From assembly GCF_023284065.1 (NCBI RefSeq), contig NZ_JAKIKP010000001.1, forward strand, positions 62,001 to 126,000: DNA of 64,000 nucleotides. The letters run 5' to 3'. The translations under genes were made by a program, and so were the position numbers. The first letter of the stretch is position 1, and every line of letters starts with the position of its first letter. The stretch is from Shewanella gaetbuli (GTDB lineage: Bacteria; Pseudomonadota; Gammaproteobacteria; Enterobacterales; Shewanellaceae). Shown here one piece after another: positions 19,803-29,608 of the stretch. The notes under the pieces are model-generated. The model worked only from the letters and a program-made list of their open reading frames with translations, did not search any database and was not told the origin of the DNA.

Positions 19803-20693
19803 TTATAAAATATCATTCATGGCTAAACCAATACCAATGCGTTGATTGTGATGATTATAGTCAATTAAGCTTTCACCGTAGCCGTTAAAGTACTGGGTAT
19901 AAAGACGTAAGTTGCCGATGATGGGGTAGCTCCACGTAAATTCAAATGCGCCTTTATTATCGCTAGAAAGGTTATTGCGCAGTAACACCGTAAATCGGTG
20001 TTTTTCTAACCCATACACGCCGGTTAATTCAAAATTACCCATGTAATCGTTGATGTCTGGATTGTCATCACCTCTAGCATCAGTCGGGCTGTCTTTTTCA
20101 TCTTCAGGAATACGCCACCAAGCTTTTAACCCTAATGCAAACGGGCCTCGGTCAAAAACCATGGTGCCATAAATTCGGTTCCAACTACGTGATAATGGGT
20201 TAGCTTGCCCGTTTGATTGATGCACCGCGCCAAAGCCCCAAAATGAGTTAGTTAGCCCGGCAATTTCCCAATCATTATTAAACAGCATAAACATTTCGGG
20301 TTCATGGTTGGTTTCTCTGAATGGTGATGAGACTTCTTTGTTATACACCTGCCAATAAGATTGGTTGGTATAAGCAAAAAATAAATGGCCATTGTCGCCA
20401 AAAATATTGTACCAAAGTGGGAATTTAAAACTGATTTGAAATTTAGCTTCAAGGTTGTCTACATCAATATTTTCATCAGGATACTTTTCTTCAAATGGCG
20501 TGTTATTAGGGCGAGACTGGTAGGTTACGGGTAACACGTAATTGGCTCTATGGGGGGCAATCACGAAGGGGTTTTCTGCCGTTTTTAACTCTTTTTCTAC
20601 CCGATCATGAAGTAATGAGTCATCAGCGTTCGTATGAAGGCTGGTTACACCTAGCACCAAGCTTATTATAAAAGTCGTGATATTGATTTTCAT
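19803..20693 (-). CDS. pldA: outer-membrane phospholipase A (OmpPLA)
   Basis: A 296-residue outer-membrane barrel enzyme that hydrolyses phospholipids mislocated to the outer leaflet. Signal peptide at 1-22 (ending HTNADD). The catalytic triad is intact: H158 and S160 in GAVHQSNGQ and N172 in SRSWNRIYG, with the same spacing as E. coli H142, S144 and N156. The C-terminal strands LRLYTQYFNGYGESLIDYN and IGIGLAMNDIL match the family closely. It is monocistronic and ends at the shared terminator. Confidence 0.96.
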   Translation of the reverse strand: MKINITTFIISLVLGVTSLHTNADDSLLHDRVEKELKTAENPFVIAPHRANYVLPVTYQSRPNNTPFEEKYPDENIDVDNLEAKFQISFKFPLWYNIFGDNGHLFFAYTNQSYWQVYNKEVSSPFRETNHEPEMFMLFNNDWEIAGLTNSFWGFGAVHQSNGQANPLSRSWNRIYGTMVFDRGPFALGLKAWWRIPEDEKDSPTDARGDDNPDINDYMGNFELTGVYGLEKHRFTVLLRNNLSSDNKGAFEFTWSYPIIGNLRLYTQYFNGYGESLIDYNHHNQRIGIGLAMNDIL

Positions 20694-20814
20694 AGATGCA
20701 ATTCCATTGAATGTGTTTCCGTTATGTGAACTTATTGTAACCTTATCTTTTTCAAAAAATCATGCATTGTTTTATTTCATTAGTCGTTTTTGGTGCATTT
20801 CTTTCACTTCTTAT

Positions 20815-20836
20815 ATATCTAAATGGAATAAAAACT
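20815..20836 (+). promoter_or_regulatory. putative CysB site upstream of cobA-cysDNC
   Basis: TCTAAATGGAATAAAAACT matches the motif ahead of cysJ. A second related phrase, CATATGGAATATATAAA, lies about 35 bases nearer to cobA (20852-20868), so there may be two half-sites. Regulator inferred. Confidence 0.55.
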
Positions 20837-20911
20837 AACTATTAACTATTACATATGGAATATATAAACCGTTATATTTGACCTTAATCAAAGAATACGG
20901 GGTAGTGTGTA

Positions 20912-21730
20912 ATGGAATTAATATCAATGCCAGGTCATCAAGCCAAAGGCAAAGTGTGGCTTGTGGGAGCAGGCCCCGGTGACATCGAATTATTAACATT
21001 AAAAGCATACCGCATTCTTAAACACGCTGAAGTGGTGTTATTTGACGCCTTGGTCAGCCAAGACATTATTGACTTAATTCCCCATAGCGCTGAAAAAATA
21101 GCTGTTGGTAAACGTGCTGGTAAACACAGTGCCAGTCAGGATGAAATAAACCAATTATTAGTCACCAAAGCCTATACCCGTAGAAATGTGGTGCGTTTAA
21201 AAGGTGGTGACCCATTTATATTTGGTCGTGGTGGTGAAGAGTTACAAACCTTAGTTGCAGCAGATATACCGTTTGAAGTTGTGCCTGGTATTACCGCGGC
21301 TAGTGGTACTTCGGCCTATGCAGGTATTCCGCTAACTCACCGAGACTATGCCCAAGGGGTAACCTTTATTACCGGTCATTGTCAGTTAGCGGGACGTCCT
21401 ATGGATTGGCAAGGTTATGCTAACCCAAACAATACCTTAGTCGTTTATATGGGCACCTTAAATGCCAATATTATTAGCCAAGGTTTAATTGATGCCGGAC
21501 GAGATAGCAAAACGCCGGTGGCGATAGTGTCAAAGGCGACAACACAAGATCAGCAAAAGTTTATTGGCACCTTAGATAGCTTAGGCCAATTAGCAGCAGA
21601 TCCAGCACTTCACATGCCTGCATTAATCATTATTGGTGAAGTGGTTAACCTAACAGACAGCTTAAATTGGTTTAATCCGCAATCCGCGGAAGCGTGTGAA
21701 GCAGATTTTTCAACCGCGTCATTATATTAA
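20912..21730 (+). CDS. cobA: uroporphyrinogen-III C-methyltransferase (SUMT)
   Basis: A 272-residue SAM-dependent methyltransferase making precorrin-2, the sirohaem precursor. Motifs: VGAGPGDIELLTLKAYRIL, LFDALVSQDII, RLKGGDPFIFGRGGEEL and VPGITAASGTSAYAGIPLTH. It lacks the CysG dehydrogenase/ferrochelatase half, so those steps must be coded elsewhere. Its place at the head of the cysDNC operon fits supply of sirohaem to CysI. Alternative start at MPG (residue 6) is possible. Confidence 0.95.
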   Translation: MELISMPGHQAKGKVWLVGAGPGDIELLTLKAYRILKHAEVVLFDALVSQDIIDLIPHSAEKIAVGKRAGKHSASQDEINQLLVTKAYTRRNVVRLKGGDPFIFGRGGEELQTLVAADIPFEVVPGITAASGTSAYAGIPLTHRDYAQGVTFITGHCQLAGRPMDWQGYANPNNTLVVYMGTLNANIISQGLIDAGRDSKTPVAIVSKATTQDQQKFIGTLDSLGQLAADPALHMPALIIIGEVVNLTDSLNWFNPQSAEACEADFSTASLY

Positions 21731-21781
21731 TTTAATTAGCGCCATTTATTGGCACATTTAACAAGCAAACGGAGAACCATC

Positions 21782-22690
21782 ATGGCAGGTCGTTCATTGA
21801 GCCATTTACAACAACTGGAAGCGGAAAGCATTCAAATTATTCGTGAAGTTGCCGCCGAGTTTGATAACCCTGTGATGCTTTACTCAATTGGTAAAGACTC
21901 TTCAGTGATGCTTCATTTGGCGCGCAAAGCTTTTTATCCAGGCAAAATCCCATTTCCATTGTTGCATGTGGACACTGGCTGGAAATTTAAAGAAATGATC
22001 CAGTTCCGTGATGCGCAAGCTAAAGCTTTTGGTTTTGAGTTATTAACACATACCAATCAAGAAGGGGTTGAACAAGGCGTTGGCCCATTCACCCATGGTA
22101 GTGCTAAACACACTGACATCATGAAAACTCAAGCGCTAAAGCAAGCGCTAAACCAACATGGATTTGATGCCGCATTTGGTGGGGCCCGTCGTGATGAAGA
22201 AAAATCTCGTGCTAAAGAGCGTGTTTACTCATTCCGTGACAAACACCATCGCTGGGACCCTAAAAATCAACGTCCAGAGTTATGGCGCACCTACAATGGC
22301 GCGGTTAACAAAGGTGAAAGTATACGTGTTTTCCCATTATCAAACTGGACTGAGTTAGATATTTGGCAATACATCTATCAAGAAAATATTGAAATCGTAC
22401 CGCTATATTTTGCCGCAGAGCGTCCAGTGGTTAACAAAGGTGGTCAGTTAATCTTAAAAGATGATGACCGTATGCCACTGGAAGAGGGTGAAGAAATTAA
22501 AACTGAACGTGTGCGCTTCAGAACCCTAGGTTGTTATCCGTTGACCGCAGCAATGCCATCAGATGCAGATAATTTAGAAAAGATTATTGAAGAGATGCTT
22601 CTCACTCGTTCAAGTGAGCGTCAAGGGCGTTTGATCGACTCAGACCAAAGTGCCTCTATGGAACAGAAAAAGCGTCAGGGTTACTTCTAA
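21782..22690 (+). CDS. cysD: sulfate adenylyltransferase subunit 2
   Basis: A 302-residue subunit that forms APS from ATP and sulfate. The PP-loop is [17 protein letters not shown]; other family features are [35 protein letters not shown] and the C-terminal [12 protein letters not shown] place the start at ATG 21782 ([15 protein letters not shown]), giving exactly the E. coli length and a GGAG ribosome site. The frame extends 11 codons upstream without support. It is 51 bases after cobA and 68 bases before cysN. Confidence 0.97.
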   Translation: MAGRSLSHLQQLEAESIQIIREVAAEFDNPVMLYSIGKDSSVMLHLARKAFYPGKIPFPLLHVDTGWKFKEMIQFRDAQAKAFGFELLTHTNQEGVEQGVGPFTHGSAKHTDIMKTQALKQALNQHGFDAAFGGARRDEEKSRAKERVYSFRDKHHRWDPKNQRPELWRTYNGAVNKGESIRVFPLSNWTELDIWQYIYQENIEIVPLYFAAERPVVNKGGQLILKDDDRMPLEEGEEIKTERVRFRTLGCYPLTAAMPSDADNLEKIIEEMLLTRSSERQGRLIDSDQSASMEQKKRQGYF

Positions 22691-22758
22691 GTATTTTAGC
22701 CGCGCCTTATTAACCACTTAGACAGTAGATTGATAACTCAAATTGAGTGAGAAAGATT

Positions 22759-24201
22759 ATGGATCAAGCAGTAAATAACACAACTCGTATGGCCGCTGAA
22801 ATTCAGCAACACGGCGTAAAGCAGTATCTGGCATTACAGCAAAACAAAGGCCTATTACGTTTTCTAACCTGTGGCAGTGTTGATGATGGTAAAAGTACCT
22901 TAATTGGTCGCCTGCTTCACGACAGCGCACAAATTTATGAAGATCAGCTTGCGAGCTTAAAATCAGATAGTGCCAAAGTGGGGACAACCGGTGAAGCGAT
23001 TGATTTAGCATTATTGGTTGATGGCTTACAAGCCGAGCGTGAGCAAGGTATTACTATCGATGTGGCTTACCGTTATTTTTCAAGTGAAAAACGTAAGTTC
23101 ATTATTGCTGACACCCCTGGCCACGAACAATACACGCGCAATATGGCCACAGGTGCCTCTACTTGTGACTTAGCGGTTATCTTGGTTGATGCGCGTTACG
23201 GCGTGCAAACTCAAACTAAACGTCATGCATTTATCGCCTCATTACTAGGCTTACGTCACTTTGTTGTGGCGGTGAATAAAATGGATTTAGTTGATTTTGA
23301 CCAAGGCGTATTTAACAAAATTCAAGCCGATTTTGCTGACTTTGTGAAAGACTTTGGCGATCTAGATATTCACTATGTGCCGCTTTCTGCACTGAATGGC
23401 GACAATGTAGTGAACCGAAGCACTCAAAGCGATTGGTATACTGGCGGCACCTTACTTGAGCTACTGGAAACCATTGATACTCAACGCGAACTCAGTGAGT
23501 TACCCGTGCGCTTCCCTGTGCAATATGTGCTGCGCCCTAACTTAGATTTCCGTGGTTTTTCTGGCACCTTAGCCTCTGGTGTATTGAAAGTGGGCGATGA
23601 AATTGTTGCTCTGCCTTCAAATAAGCGCAGCAAAGTTGAACGTATTGTGACCTTTGATGGCGACTTAAATGAAGCTGTTGCTGGCCAAGCTGTAACCATT
23701 ACGCTTGAAGATGAAATTGATATTTCTCGTGGAGATTTATTAGCTAAAGCTGACAGCGCACCTAGCCTAGCAAACCACATAGTGGCTGATTTAGTGTGGA
23801 TGGATGAAAAGCCATTACAAATTGGCCAGTTATATGATGTCAAAGTAGCGGGTAAGAAAACTCAGGCTGTGGTGAGCGAAATTGAATATGTTACTGACGT
23901 CAACACCTTAGCTCGCAGTGCAGCAACATCGTTAAGCTTGAATACTATCGCCAGAGTGAAGTTGGATTTAACTGAAACGGTAGTATTAGACCCTTATACT
24001 CTTGTTAGGGACACTGGCGGAATGATCTTAATTGATCGTTTATCAAATGCCACTGTTGCCGCAGTCATGGTGGTTGATGGTTATCAAGGTGAAAAGCAAG
24101 TTAACAGTGAATATAGTGAATTTGAACTGGAATTCAATGCATTAGTCCGTAAGCATTTTCCACATTGGAATGCCCGTGACATCAGTTTGCTTGGAAAATA
24201 A
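22759..24201 (+). CDS. cysN: sulfate adenylyltransferase subunit 1 (GTPase)
   Basis: A 480-residue regulatory GTPase that drives CysD. Seen: Walker [18 protein letters not shown], switch [25 protein letters not shown], then EF-Tu-like domains 2 and 3 ([19 protein letters not shown] onward). There is no fused APS kinase domain at the C-terminus; a separate cysC lies downstream. Start chosen at ATG 22759 (MDQAVNN), preceded by GAGAAAG; the frame extends four codons upstream. Confidence 0.97.
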   Translation: MDQAVNNTTRMAAEIQQHGVKQYLALQQNKGLLRFLTCGSVDDGKSTLIGRLLHDSAQIYEDQLASLKSDSAKVGTTGEAIDLALLVDGLQAEREQGITIDVAYRYFSSEKRKFIIADTPGHEQYTRNMATGASTCDLAVILVDARYGVQTQTKRHAFIASLLGLRHFVVAVNKMDLVDFDQGVFNKIQADFADFVKDFGDLDIHYVPLSALNGDNVVNRSTQSDWYTGGTLLELLETIDTQRELSELPVRFPVQYVLRPNLDFRGFSGTLASGVLKVGDEIVALPSNKRSKVERIVTFDGDLNEAVAGQAVTITLEDEIDISRGDLLAKADSAPSLANHIVADLVWMDEKPLQIGQLYDVKVAGKKTQAVVSEIEYVTDVNTLARSAATSLSLNTIARVKLDLTETVVLDPYTLVRDTGGMILIDRLSNATVAAVMVVDGYQGEKQVNSEYSEFELEFNALVRKHFPHWNARDISLLGK

Positions 24202-24204
24202 TGC

Positions 24205-25929
24205 ATGAGTGAAACGTGGCTGTTAGCGTGTATTTTGTTAGCCATGGTTGGCGGCTTGATTGCAGGGGTCGCCAAACCTGCCACCATGTTTTTTATTGCA
24301 TTACTCAGTACTTACCTGCTTGGTTTAGTTGACCTAAACCAAGCACTAATTAGCTTCACTAACAATGGTTTAGTGGTGCTAGTCTTATTGGTTCTTGCAG
24401 CAACCGCATTAGAAAAAACCTGGTTAATTGGTAAATTAAGCCAAGTGATAGGTAAGGGGAGCCTGTACAGCACCATTGGTAAGTTAGGCTTATCTACAGC
24501 CTTATTGTCTTCGTTTACGAATAACACTGCAGTAGTGGCTTCACTGATTGGTGTGGTAAGGCGAAATCAAACACATGCTCCCTCTAAGCTTTTGTTGCCA
24601 TTAAATTTTGCTGCCATATTGGGTGGCACTTTGACGTTAATAGGGACTTCCACAAACTTAATCGTTAACTCCTTTGTTGAGAATGCAGGTTTAACGCCAT
24701 TAGGTTTTTTTGAGTTTACTCAGGTAGGCATCATCATTGTGGCAGTTGGCCTCGTAGTGTTAATGCTACTGGCCAATACTTTACCTGATCGCCGTGAAGA
24801 AAATGTAGATGAAGCCTTACCGTATTTATTAGAAGCCCATGTAGCCAAACAGTCTCAACTTGTTGGTAAAAGCGTTATCGACAACCGCTTACGATCACTA
24901 AAAAAACTCTACCTAGTGGAGTTAGAACGCAGTGGTATTCGCATTTGTCCTGTGCCACCTAACATGGTGATTCAAGCCGGAGACATGCTGCGTTTTAGCG
25001 GTGCGGTTGAGTCTGTAGAGTTATTGCATCAGTTTGATGGCTTGGAATGGTTTGGCAAGCAACATGCTAAAGGGCAAAACTTGGTGGAAGCAGTACTAGG
25101 CCCGTCTTCAAAATTGGTGGGAACCAGTTTGAAAGATGCACGTTTTCGTGAGGTGTATGACTCAGCCGTGATGGCTATTCGCCGTGGACACGCTCCGTTA
25201 AAAGGAGGCCTAGGTGATATTGTTTTGCAACCCGGTGATGTATTGCTGATTACCCCAGGTGATCGGTTTACCCAAAGCCCTAATTTAACCACTGACTTTG
25301 CGGCCATTAGTGGCTTAGATTTAAATGTTAGGTTAGACGACAAACGCAGTAACTGGGTGATACTGGGTTTTGTGTTAACCATTTTGTTAAGTGTTTTAGA
25401 AGTGGTGCCTCTGGCCAAAGGCTTAGTGGTGTTGCTATTGAGCTATTTTGCTATTGGTGCAGTGAGTTTAACTGAGTTAAAACGCCGTTTTCCAATTGAG
25501 CTGGTGGTGATTGTGGGTAGTGCCTTGTGCTTAGCCACCTTAATGATTAACACCGGCTTAGCGGCTACCTTAGCTGATTGTGTTATTAGCGTTTTTAATG
25601 GCCAAGGGGTATTTGCGGCATTTGTTGGGGTATTTTTTATTACCTTAATAGTGACCGAATTAATTACCAATAATGCTGCCGCTGCACTGGCATTTCCTGT
25701 GGCTTATGCGGTGGCAACCAGTTATGGGGTTGACCCTAGACCGTTCATTATGGCGGTGGTTTTTGGTGCCAGTGCGAGCTTTATTTCTCCCTATGGTTAT
25801 CAGACTAACTTAATGGTGTATAACGCAGGTAATTATAAGATCTCTGATTTTGTTAGGGTGGGGTTGCCTTTGTCTGTGGTGTACTCGTTAACGGTTATTT
25901 TTACAGTACCTTATTTTTTTCCTTTTTAA
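24205..25929 (+). CDS. SLC13/DASS-family anion transporter with two RCK_C (TrkA-C) domains, probable sulfate permease
   Basis: A 574-residue inner-membrane protein starting 3 bases after the cysN stop, so translationally linked to it. Membrane segments at about residues 1-200 and 385-574 flank two soluble TrkA-C domains (about 205-285 and 290-370; QLVGKSVIDNRLRSL, VIQAGDMLRFSG, LVGTSLKDARFREVYDSAVM, LQPGDVLLITPGD). The duplicated DASS signature is seen as SSFTNNTAVVASLIG and ELITNNAAAALAFP. The family includes the SAC1/SLT-type sulfate transporters. Its position between cysN and cysC argues for sulfate import; the substrate is inferred. Confidence 0.9.
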   Translation: MSETWLLACILLAMVGGLIAGVAKPATMFFIALLSTYLLGLVDLNQALISFTNNGLVVLVLLVLAATALEKTWLIGKLSQVIGKGSLYSTIGKLGLSTALLSSFTNNTAVVASLIGVVRRNQTHAPSKLLLPLNFAAILGGTLTLIGTSTNLIVNSFVENAGLTPLGFFEFTQVGIIIVAVGLVVLMLLANTLPDRREENVDEALPYLLEAHVAKQSQLVGKSVIDNRLRSLKKLYLVELERSGIRICPVPPNMVIQAGDMLRFSGAVESVELLHQFDGLEWFGKQHAKGQNLVEAVLGPSSKLVGTSLKDARFREVYDSAVMAIRRGHAPLKGGLGDIVLQPGDVLLITPGDRFTQSPNLTTDFAAISGLDLNVRLDDKRSNWVILGFVLTILLSVLEVVPLAKGLVVLLLSYFAIGAVSLTELKRRFPIELVVIVGSALCLATLMINTGLAATLADCVISVFNGQGVFAAFVGVFFITLIVTELITNNAAAALAFPVAYAVATSYGVDPRPFIMAVVFGASASFISPYGYQTNLMVYNAGNYKISDFVRVGLPLSVVYSLTVIFTVPYFFPF

Positions 25930-26004
25930 TGTTTGAGTTAATTCAGCGTTAAAACATGAATTTTTTGTAGTAGCCACCTAGGCGGTGGTGTGGAAGGAGT
26001 TAGT

Positions 26005-26628
26005 ATGACGGATATTGTTTGGCATCAACATGAAATTGATCAAGCGGCTCGCGGTCGTCAGAAAAATCAAAATCCGGTATTACTGTGGTTCACAGGGTTA
26101 TCTGGCTCAGGTAAGTCAACTCTAGCGGGTGCATTAGAGCATGCTTTATTTGAAGCGGGCTTTCATACCTATTTATTAGACGGCGATAATGTGCGCCATG
26201 GATTGTGTAAAGATCTTGGTTTTAGTCTAGAAGATCGTGACGAGAACCTTCGCCGAGTAGGTGAAGTTGCAAAATTAATGGTTGATGCTGGTTTAGTGGT
26301 ATTGTCGGCGTTTATTTCGCCTACTCGCGCTGAACGTGAAAGAGTTAGACGTTTATTTCCTGAAGGTCAGTTTATTGAAGTGTTTGTTTCTACACCTTTA
26401 AGTGTTTGTGAGTCACGTGATCCTAAAGGTTTGTATGCTAAAGCGAGAAACGGTGAAATAGCTAACTTTACGGGTATTTCATCACCTTATGAAGCACCAG
26501 AAGCGGCAGAATTGACTATTGATACTAGTAAAGGTGAGCTTGCCACACAAGTACAAGCATTGGTTGATTATTTAACGGCTATTCAAGTGATTGATGGTGA
26601 GAAAATGATGGAAGGCTTAGGTATTTAA
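26005..26628 (+). CDS. cysC: adenylylsulfate (APS) kinase
   Basis: A 207-residue kinase making PAPS from APS and ATP, the substrate for CysH. Walker [16 protein letters not shown], then [33 protein letters not shown] and the [13 protein letters not shown] lid region. The start at ATG 26005 follows AAGGAG by five bases; an in-frame upstream start is unsupported. Last gene of the cobA-cysD-cysN-transporter-cysC operon. Confidence 0.97.
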   Translation: MTDIVWHQHEIDQAARGRQKNQNPVLLWFTGLSGSGKSTLAGALEHALFEAGFHTYLLDGDNVRHGLCKDLGFSLEDRDENLRRVGEVAKLMVDAGLVVLSAFISPTRAERERVRRLFPEGQFIEVFVSTPLSVCESRDPKGLYAKARNGEIANFTGISSPYEAPEAAELTIDTSKGELATQVQALVDYLTAIQVIDGEKMMEGLGI

Positions 26629-26634
26629 CATCAA

Positions 26635-26662
26635 ACCGCCATTAGGTTAACCTATTGGCGGT
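26635..26662. terminator. hairpin after cysC, possible terminator
   Basis: Near-perfect palindrome ACCGCCA...TTGGCGGT centred on GGTTAACC, 7 bases after the cysC stop. The T-run is poor (CACTTTT lies 7 bases beyond), so termination is uncertain. Confidence 0.45.
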
Positions 26663-26723
26663 GGACTTCACTTTTATAATCTGTATGTTCGAGAGTAAAT
26701 CACATCGTATATTTTGCCGAAGC

Positions 26724-27902
26724 TTAAGGCGTTTTTAACAAACTTATTGCAGCGGGTATTGAGGTTAAATTGAAGTCTTTTAATATGTTTTGAATAATCT
26801 CAATAAATTTAGGTTTATGCTGTCTGACTACATGATAAACCTGAAAACATTTCACAATATCTTCATTGCTCAAACGTTGGTTTTGGTTGAATACAGAGGC
26901 TAGATAACAACGTACCATAAAACAATCAATCACTAATTGTTGAAATACTTGTTCAGGCTTCTGCTTTTCGTGCATAGGAAAGTGATTGTGGAACATGGAA
27001 TAAATTACAAACTTAGTAAAAATCTCGTCAGCTTCGATTTTGCTCGACGCGACTTTCTCACTCCACACTTTATTAATATCTTTAATAGAATATTGGTTTT
27101 CTTCAGTACATAAGGTACTAATAGCATCATTAATGGAGATAAACCTTTGTCTTTCGCTTCGAGAATGTAACGTGCAAAGTGCATCGTGAATAGCAACAAA
27201 TGTTTGAGTTTGAGGCGTTTCCGTATAAGGAATTTGCTCAAACTGTTTACTAATAATGCCCTTTTGGGCCATGGTCTGTAACTGTTGATAGCGACTGTCT
27301 AATTTATCAACTGATGCAGTGCCTTCAGAAACTTCCTGACTGGTTTTTATTAATAAACCTATAGCAAGTAGTGCCTCTTGCCAGGTTAACCCGCAATTTA
27401 ATAATAAATCTAAACTATATTCATAAGACTTTTCTAGCCACGTAGGGCTGGGTTGATGGGTTGATTTTGTTCCGCTTGGGTTAGCTGAAAAAATAAATGC
27501 TTCTTGTTCGAATAATACTATTCGAGCGACTTCAGGGCAGGACAAATACACACTTTTGTATTTGTCATTACCAATGATTTGATCTCGCTTCGGATAAGTT
27601 TTACAGGTGTAACTTAAAGCATCTTCTCCTTCTTTATCATGGATTTGGCATAGTTTTTGTGAATTTAAAAATGGGCAGGCTCCTTGCTTATCAAGTTTAA
27701 TAACAGCCCAATCTGATTCACTGTCTTTTGTTTCCATCAAGGCAAACTTAGCGATGTCGGCTAAATATTTATTTGAAATCGTTTTCTTATAACTTTGTTT
27801 ATCAAAAGTGATCATCCAATCATTACAGCAACTGTCACTGCATTTAGGGCCTATACAACTAAATAATGAGACATAATTAGGTTTAATTATTAAGTTTTCC
27901 AT
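26724..27902 (-). CDS. FliB-like cysteine-rich protein (flagellin lysine N-methylase family)
   Basis: A 392-residue protein with the FliB signature near the N-terminus: FSCIGPKCSDSCCNDWMITFD (CIGPKC, SDSCC, NDW), then GACPFLNSQKLCQIHD and SYTCKTYPK, and SCPEVARIVLF. These cysteine groups are shared with YkgJ-like metal-cluster proteins. FliB in Salmonella is required for methylation of flagellin lysines. No flagellar gene is in this window, so the substrate here is unknown. AAGGA lies five bases ahead of the ATG. It follows the M19 gene by 35 bases on the same strand and is probably cotranscribed with it. Confidence 0.85.
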   Translation of the reverse strand: MENLIIKPNYVSLFSCIGPKCSDSCCNDWMITFDKQSYKKTISNKYLADIAKFALMETKDSESDWAVIKLDKQGACPFLNSQKLCQIHDKEGEDALSYTCKTYPKRDQIIGNDKYKSVYLSCPEVARIVLFEQEAFIFSANPSGTKSTHQPSPTWLEKSYEYSLDLLLNCGLTWQEALLAIGLLIKTSQEVSEGTASVDKLDSRYQQLQTMAQKGIISKQFEQIPYTETPQTQTFVAIHDALCTLHSRSERQRFISINDAISTLCTEENQYSIKDINKVWSEKVASSKIEADEIFTKFVIYSMFHNHFPMHEKQKPEQVFQQLVIDCFMVRCYLASVFNQNQRLSNEDIVKCFQVYHVVRQHKPKFIEIIQNILKDFNLTSIPAAISLLKTP

Positions 27903-27937
27903 GGCATTCCTTTGGCTGTTTTTTGACTTATTTAAAA

Positions 27938-29095
27938 TTATATCAGTACTTGGTTGATGACTCTTTGCCAGTTTCCACCCATAATGCGATCGCGATCTGA
28001 TGACTTAAAACGGGCTTTCTTAAGGGCGTCATCAATCAAACTCATACGATCGATATTATTAAGCTCAGGTATCACCACATGCTTGGGCTCAACATCAAAT
28101 CCCAGCACGTTTTTGTCCCGCAAGCTATGCCACCAATCTAAATACTGTTTTACGCCTTGCTCATTGTTGTTATTTAGTTTTATTAACTCTTTTTGACCCA
28201 TTAGCGGAAAGTCATTGGCAATGGCGACACTGTCTACGCCAGCAATTCTGACCACATGATCAATTTGCTTGATATAGTCGCTAATGGTGGGAGTTGGGTT
28301 ATTAGTAAGCCAAAAGCTCATCATAAATATGCCAAATACGCCACCTGTGTCGGCGATTGCACGAATGACTTCATCTGGTGAGCAGCGGGCATGATTCACA
28401 ATACTTCGGGCGGCGCCATGGGTTTGAACTATGGGGCTGTTACTGGCTTTTGCAGTATCTAAAGCCGTTTGAGCACTTGAGTGGCTAACATCAATAAGCA
28501 TGTGATGTTGGTTCATGGCTGCAATAAGCTCGTGACCCGCTTGGGTTAACGGCTTATTGAGCCCTGTTACGCCGTCATTGTCTAATGCGCCACCGGCAAA
28601 ACGGTTGCCGTAATGGTGAGTCAACTGCAGTACACGTAGCCCGTGTTGTTTAAATTCTTGCAATTGTTGCCAATGTTCAGCGCTATCTTCTTCAACACAA
28701 TCTGCGCCTTGTATTTGAAAGAATACTGCCGTGCGTCCAGATTCTTGTGCTTTTACGATATCTAGGCCAGTTTGGCCTTGAATATACACATCAGGATTAG
28801 CCTCTACAATTTGCTTAGCTGCTTTAATGCTTTTAATGCAGGCATTGTAACTACGTTTATAGTTAGTGGTGCCATCGGCTTGTTTGATGGCTTCAATATC
28901 AGAAATATCGGCAATGAAACTAGTCAGCTTTGATGCTTTTACATCGTTAATATCTTCGGGTAAAAATGATAAGCCGTCGATATAAAAAGGTCGATTGGCT
29001 GAAGCCCAAGTATGTTGGGCAAAAAAGGGACTACATAACGCTGCTGCGCCTAAGCCTTTAAGTAATTTACGGCGAGTGAGCATGTCATGTGGCAT
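27938..29095 (-). CDS. M19 membrane-dipeptidase-like protein, exported, with altered metal site
   Basis: A 385-residue protein with a Tat-type leader (TRRKLLKGLGAAALCSPFF). The body is that of the renal dipeptidase family: HGLRVLQLTHHYGNRFAGG, LIDVSHSS (H205), PIVQTHGAARS (H226), IANDFPLMGQ. However, the usual N-terminal ligands HxD are replaced (DGLSF, L42 and F44) and the bridging Glu of the IEG motif is Gln (FFQIQG, Q129). One metal site therefore seems lost, and dipeptidase activity is doubtful. The start MPHDM has AGGA at proper spacing. It lies 32 bases after csdE and 35 before the FliB-like gene. Confidence 0.85.
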   Translation of the reverse strand: MPHDMLTRRKLLKGLGAAALCSPFFAQHTWASANRPFYIDGLSFLPEDINDVKASKLTSFIADISDIEAIKQADGTTNYKRSYNACIKSIKAAKQIVEANPDVYIQGQTGLDIVKAQESGRTAVFFQIQGADCVEEDSAEHWQQLQEFKQHGLRVLQLTHHYGNRFAGGALDNDGVTGLNKPLTQAGHELIAAMNQHHMLIDVSHSSAQTALDTAKASNSPIVQTHGAARSIVNHARCSPDEVIRAIADTGGVFGIFMMSFWLTNNPTPTISDYIKQIDHVVRIAGVDSVAIANDFPLMGQKELIKLNNNNEQGVKQYLDWWHSLRDKNVLGFDVEPKHVVIPELNNIDRMSLIDDALKKARFKSSDRDRIMGGNWQRVINQVLI

Positions 29096-29127
29096 TCAGT
29101 ATTCCTATTTTTATTATGGTTACGCTG

Positions 29128-29571
29128 TTAACGTGTCAGGTGATCATTCATTGCTTGTACCAGGGCGTGTAAGCCATTCGTTCTTGACGGGCTTAACTGC
29201 CCACTTAACCCTAATTGATTAAAGTATTCAGTAACATCAAATTGGCGAATGACTTCAGCTGACTGGCCTTGGGTGGCGACCAACAATAAGCCAATTAACC
29301 CTTTGACTATACGTGCATCGCTGTCGGCTACAAAGTACTCTTTGCCATTGATTGTACGATGGTACAACCAGGCTTGGCTCTCACAGCCTTTTACTTGTGC
29401 GCTTTCTTGACGAAATTCAGCAGCTAAGCTTGGCAGTTTTTTGCCTAAAAGCATTATTTGGCGATATTTCTCTTGCCAATTTGTGGCATTGGCGATTAAT
29501 TTTTCGCCTTGAATTAGTGCTTCGCTAAGCGGTTCAAAAAGCGATTCAGCAGGGGTTGAAGCTGGCGACAT
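29128..29571 (-). CDS. csdE: sulfur acceptor protein, SufE/CsdE family
   Basis: A 147-residue cytosolic protein that accepts persulfide sulfur from the desulfurase CsdA. The active cysteine is in VKGCESQAWLYH, followed by FVADSDARIVKGLIGLLL, both typical of SufE/CsdE. The start ATG 29571 (MSPASTPAE) is preferred over a GTG four codons upstream; neither has a strong ribosome site. It follows the desulfurase gene by 37 bases on the same strand, which supports the CsdA-CsdE pairing. Confidence 0.9.
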   Translation of the reverse strand: MSPASTPAESLFEPLSEALIQGEKLIANATNWQEKYRQIMLLGKKLPSLAAEFRQESAQVKGCESQAWLYHRTINGKEYFVADSDARIVKGLIGLLLVATQGQSAEVIRQFDVTEYFNQLGLSGQLSPSRTNGLHALVQAMNDHLTR

Positions 29572-29608
29572 TGATATTCTCACAAGGTTAATTTTTGTCT
29601 AGCGTTAA

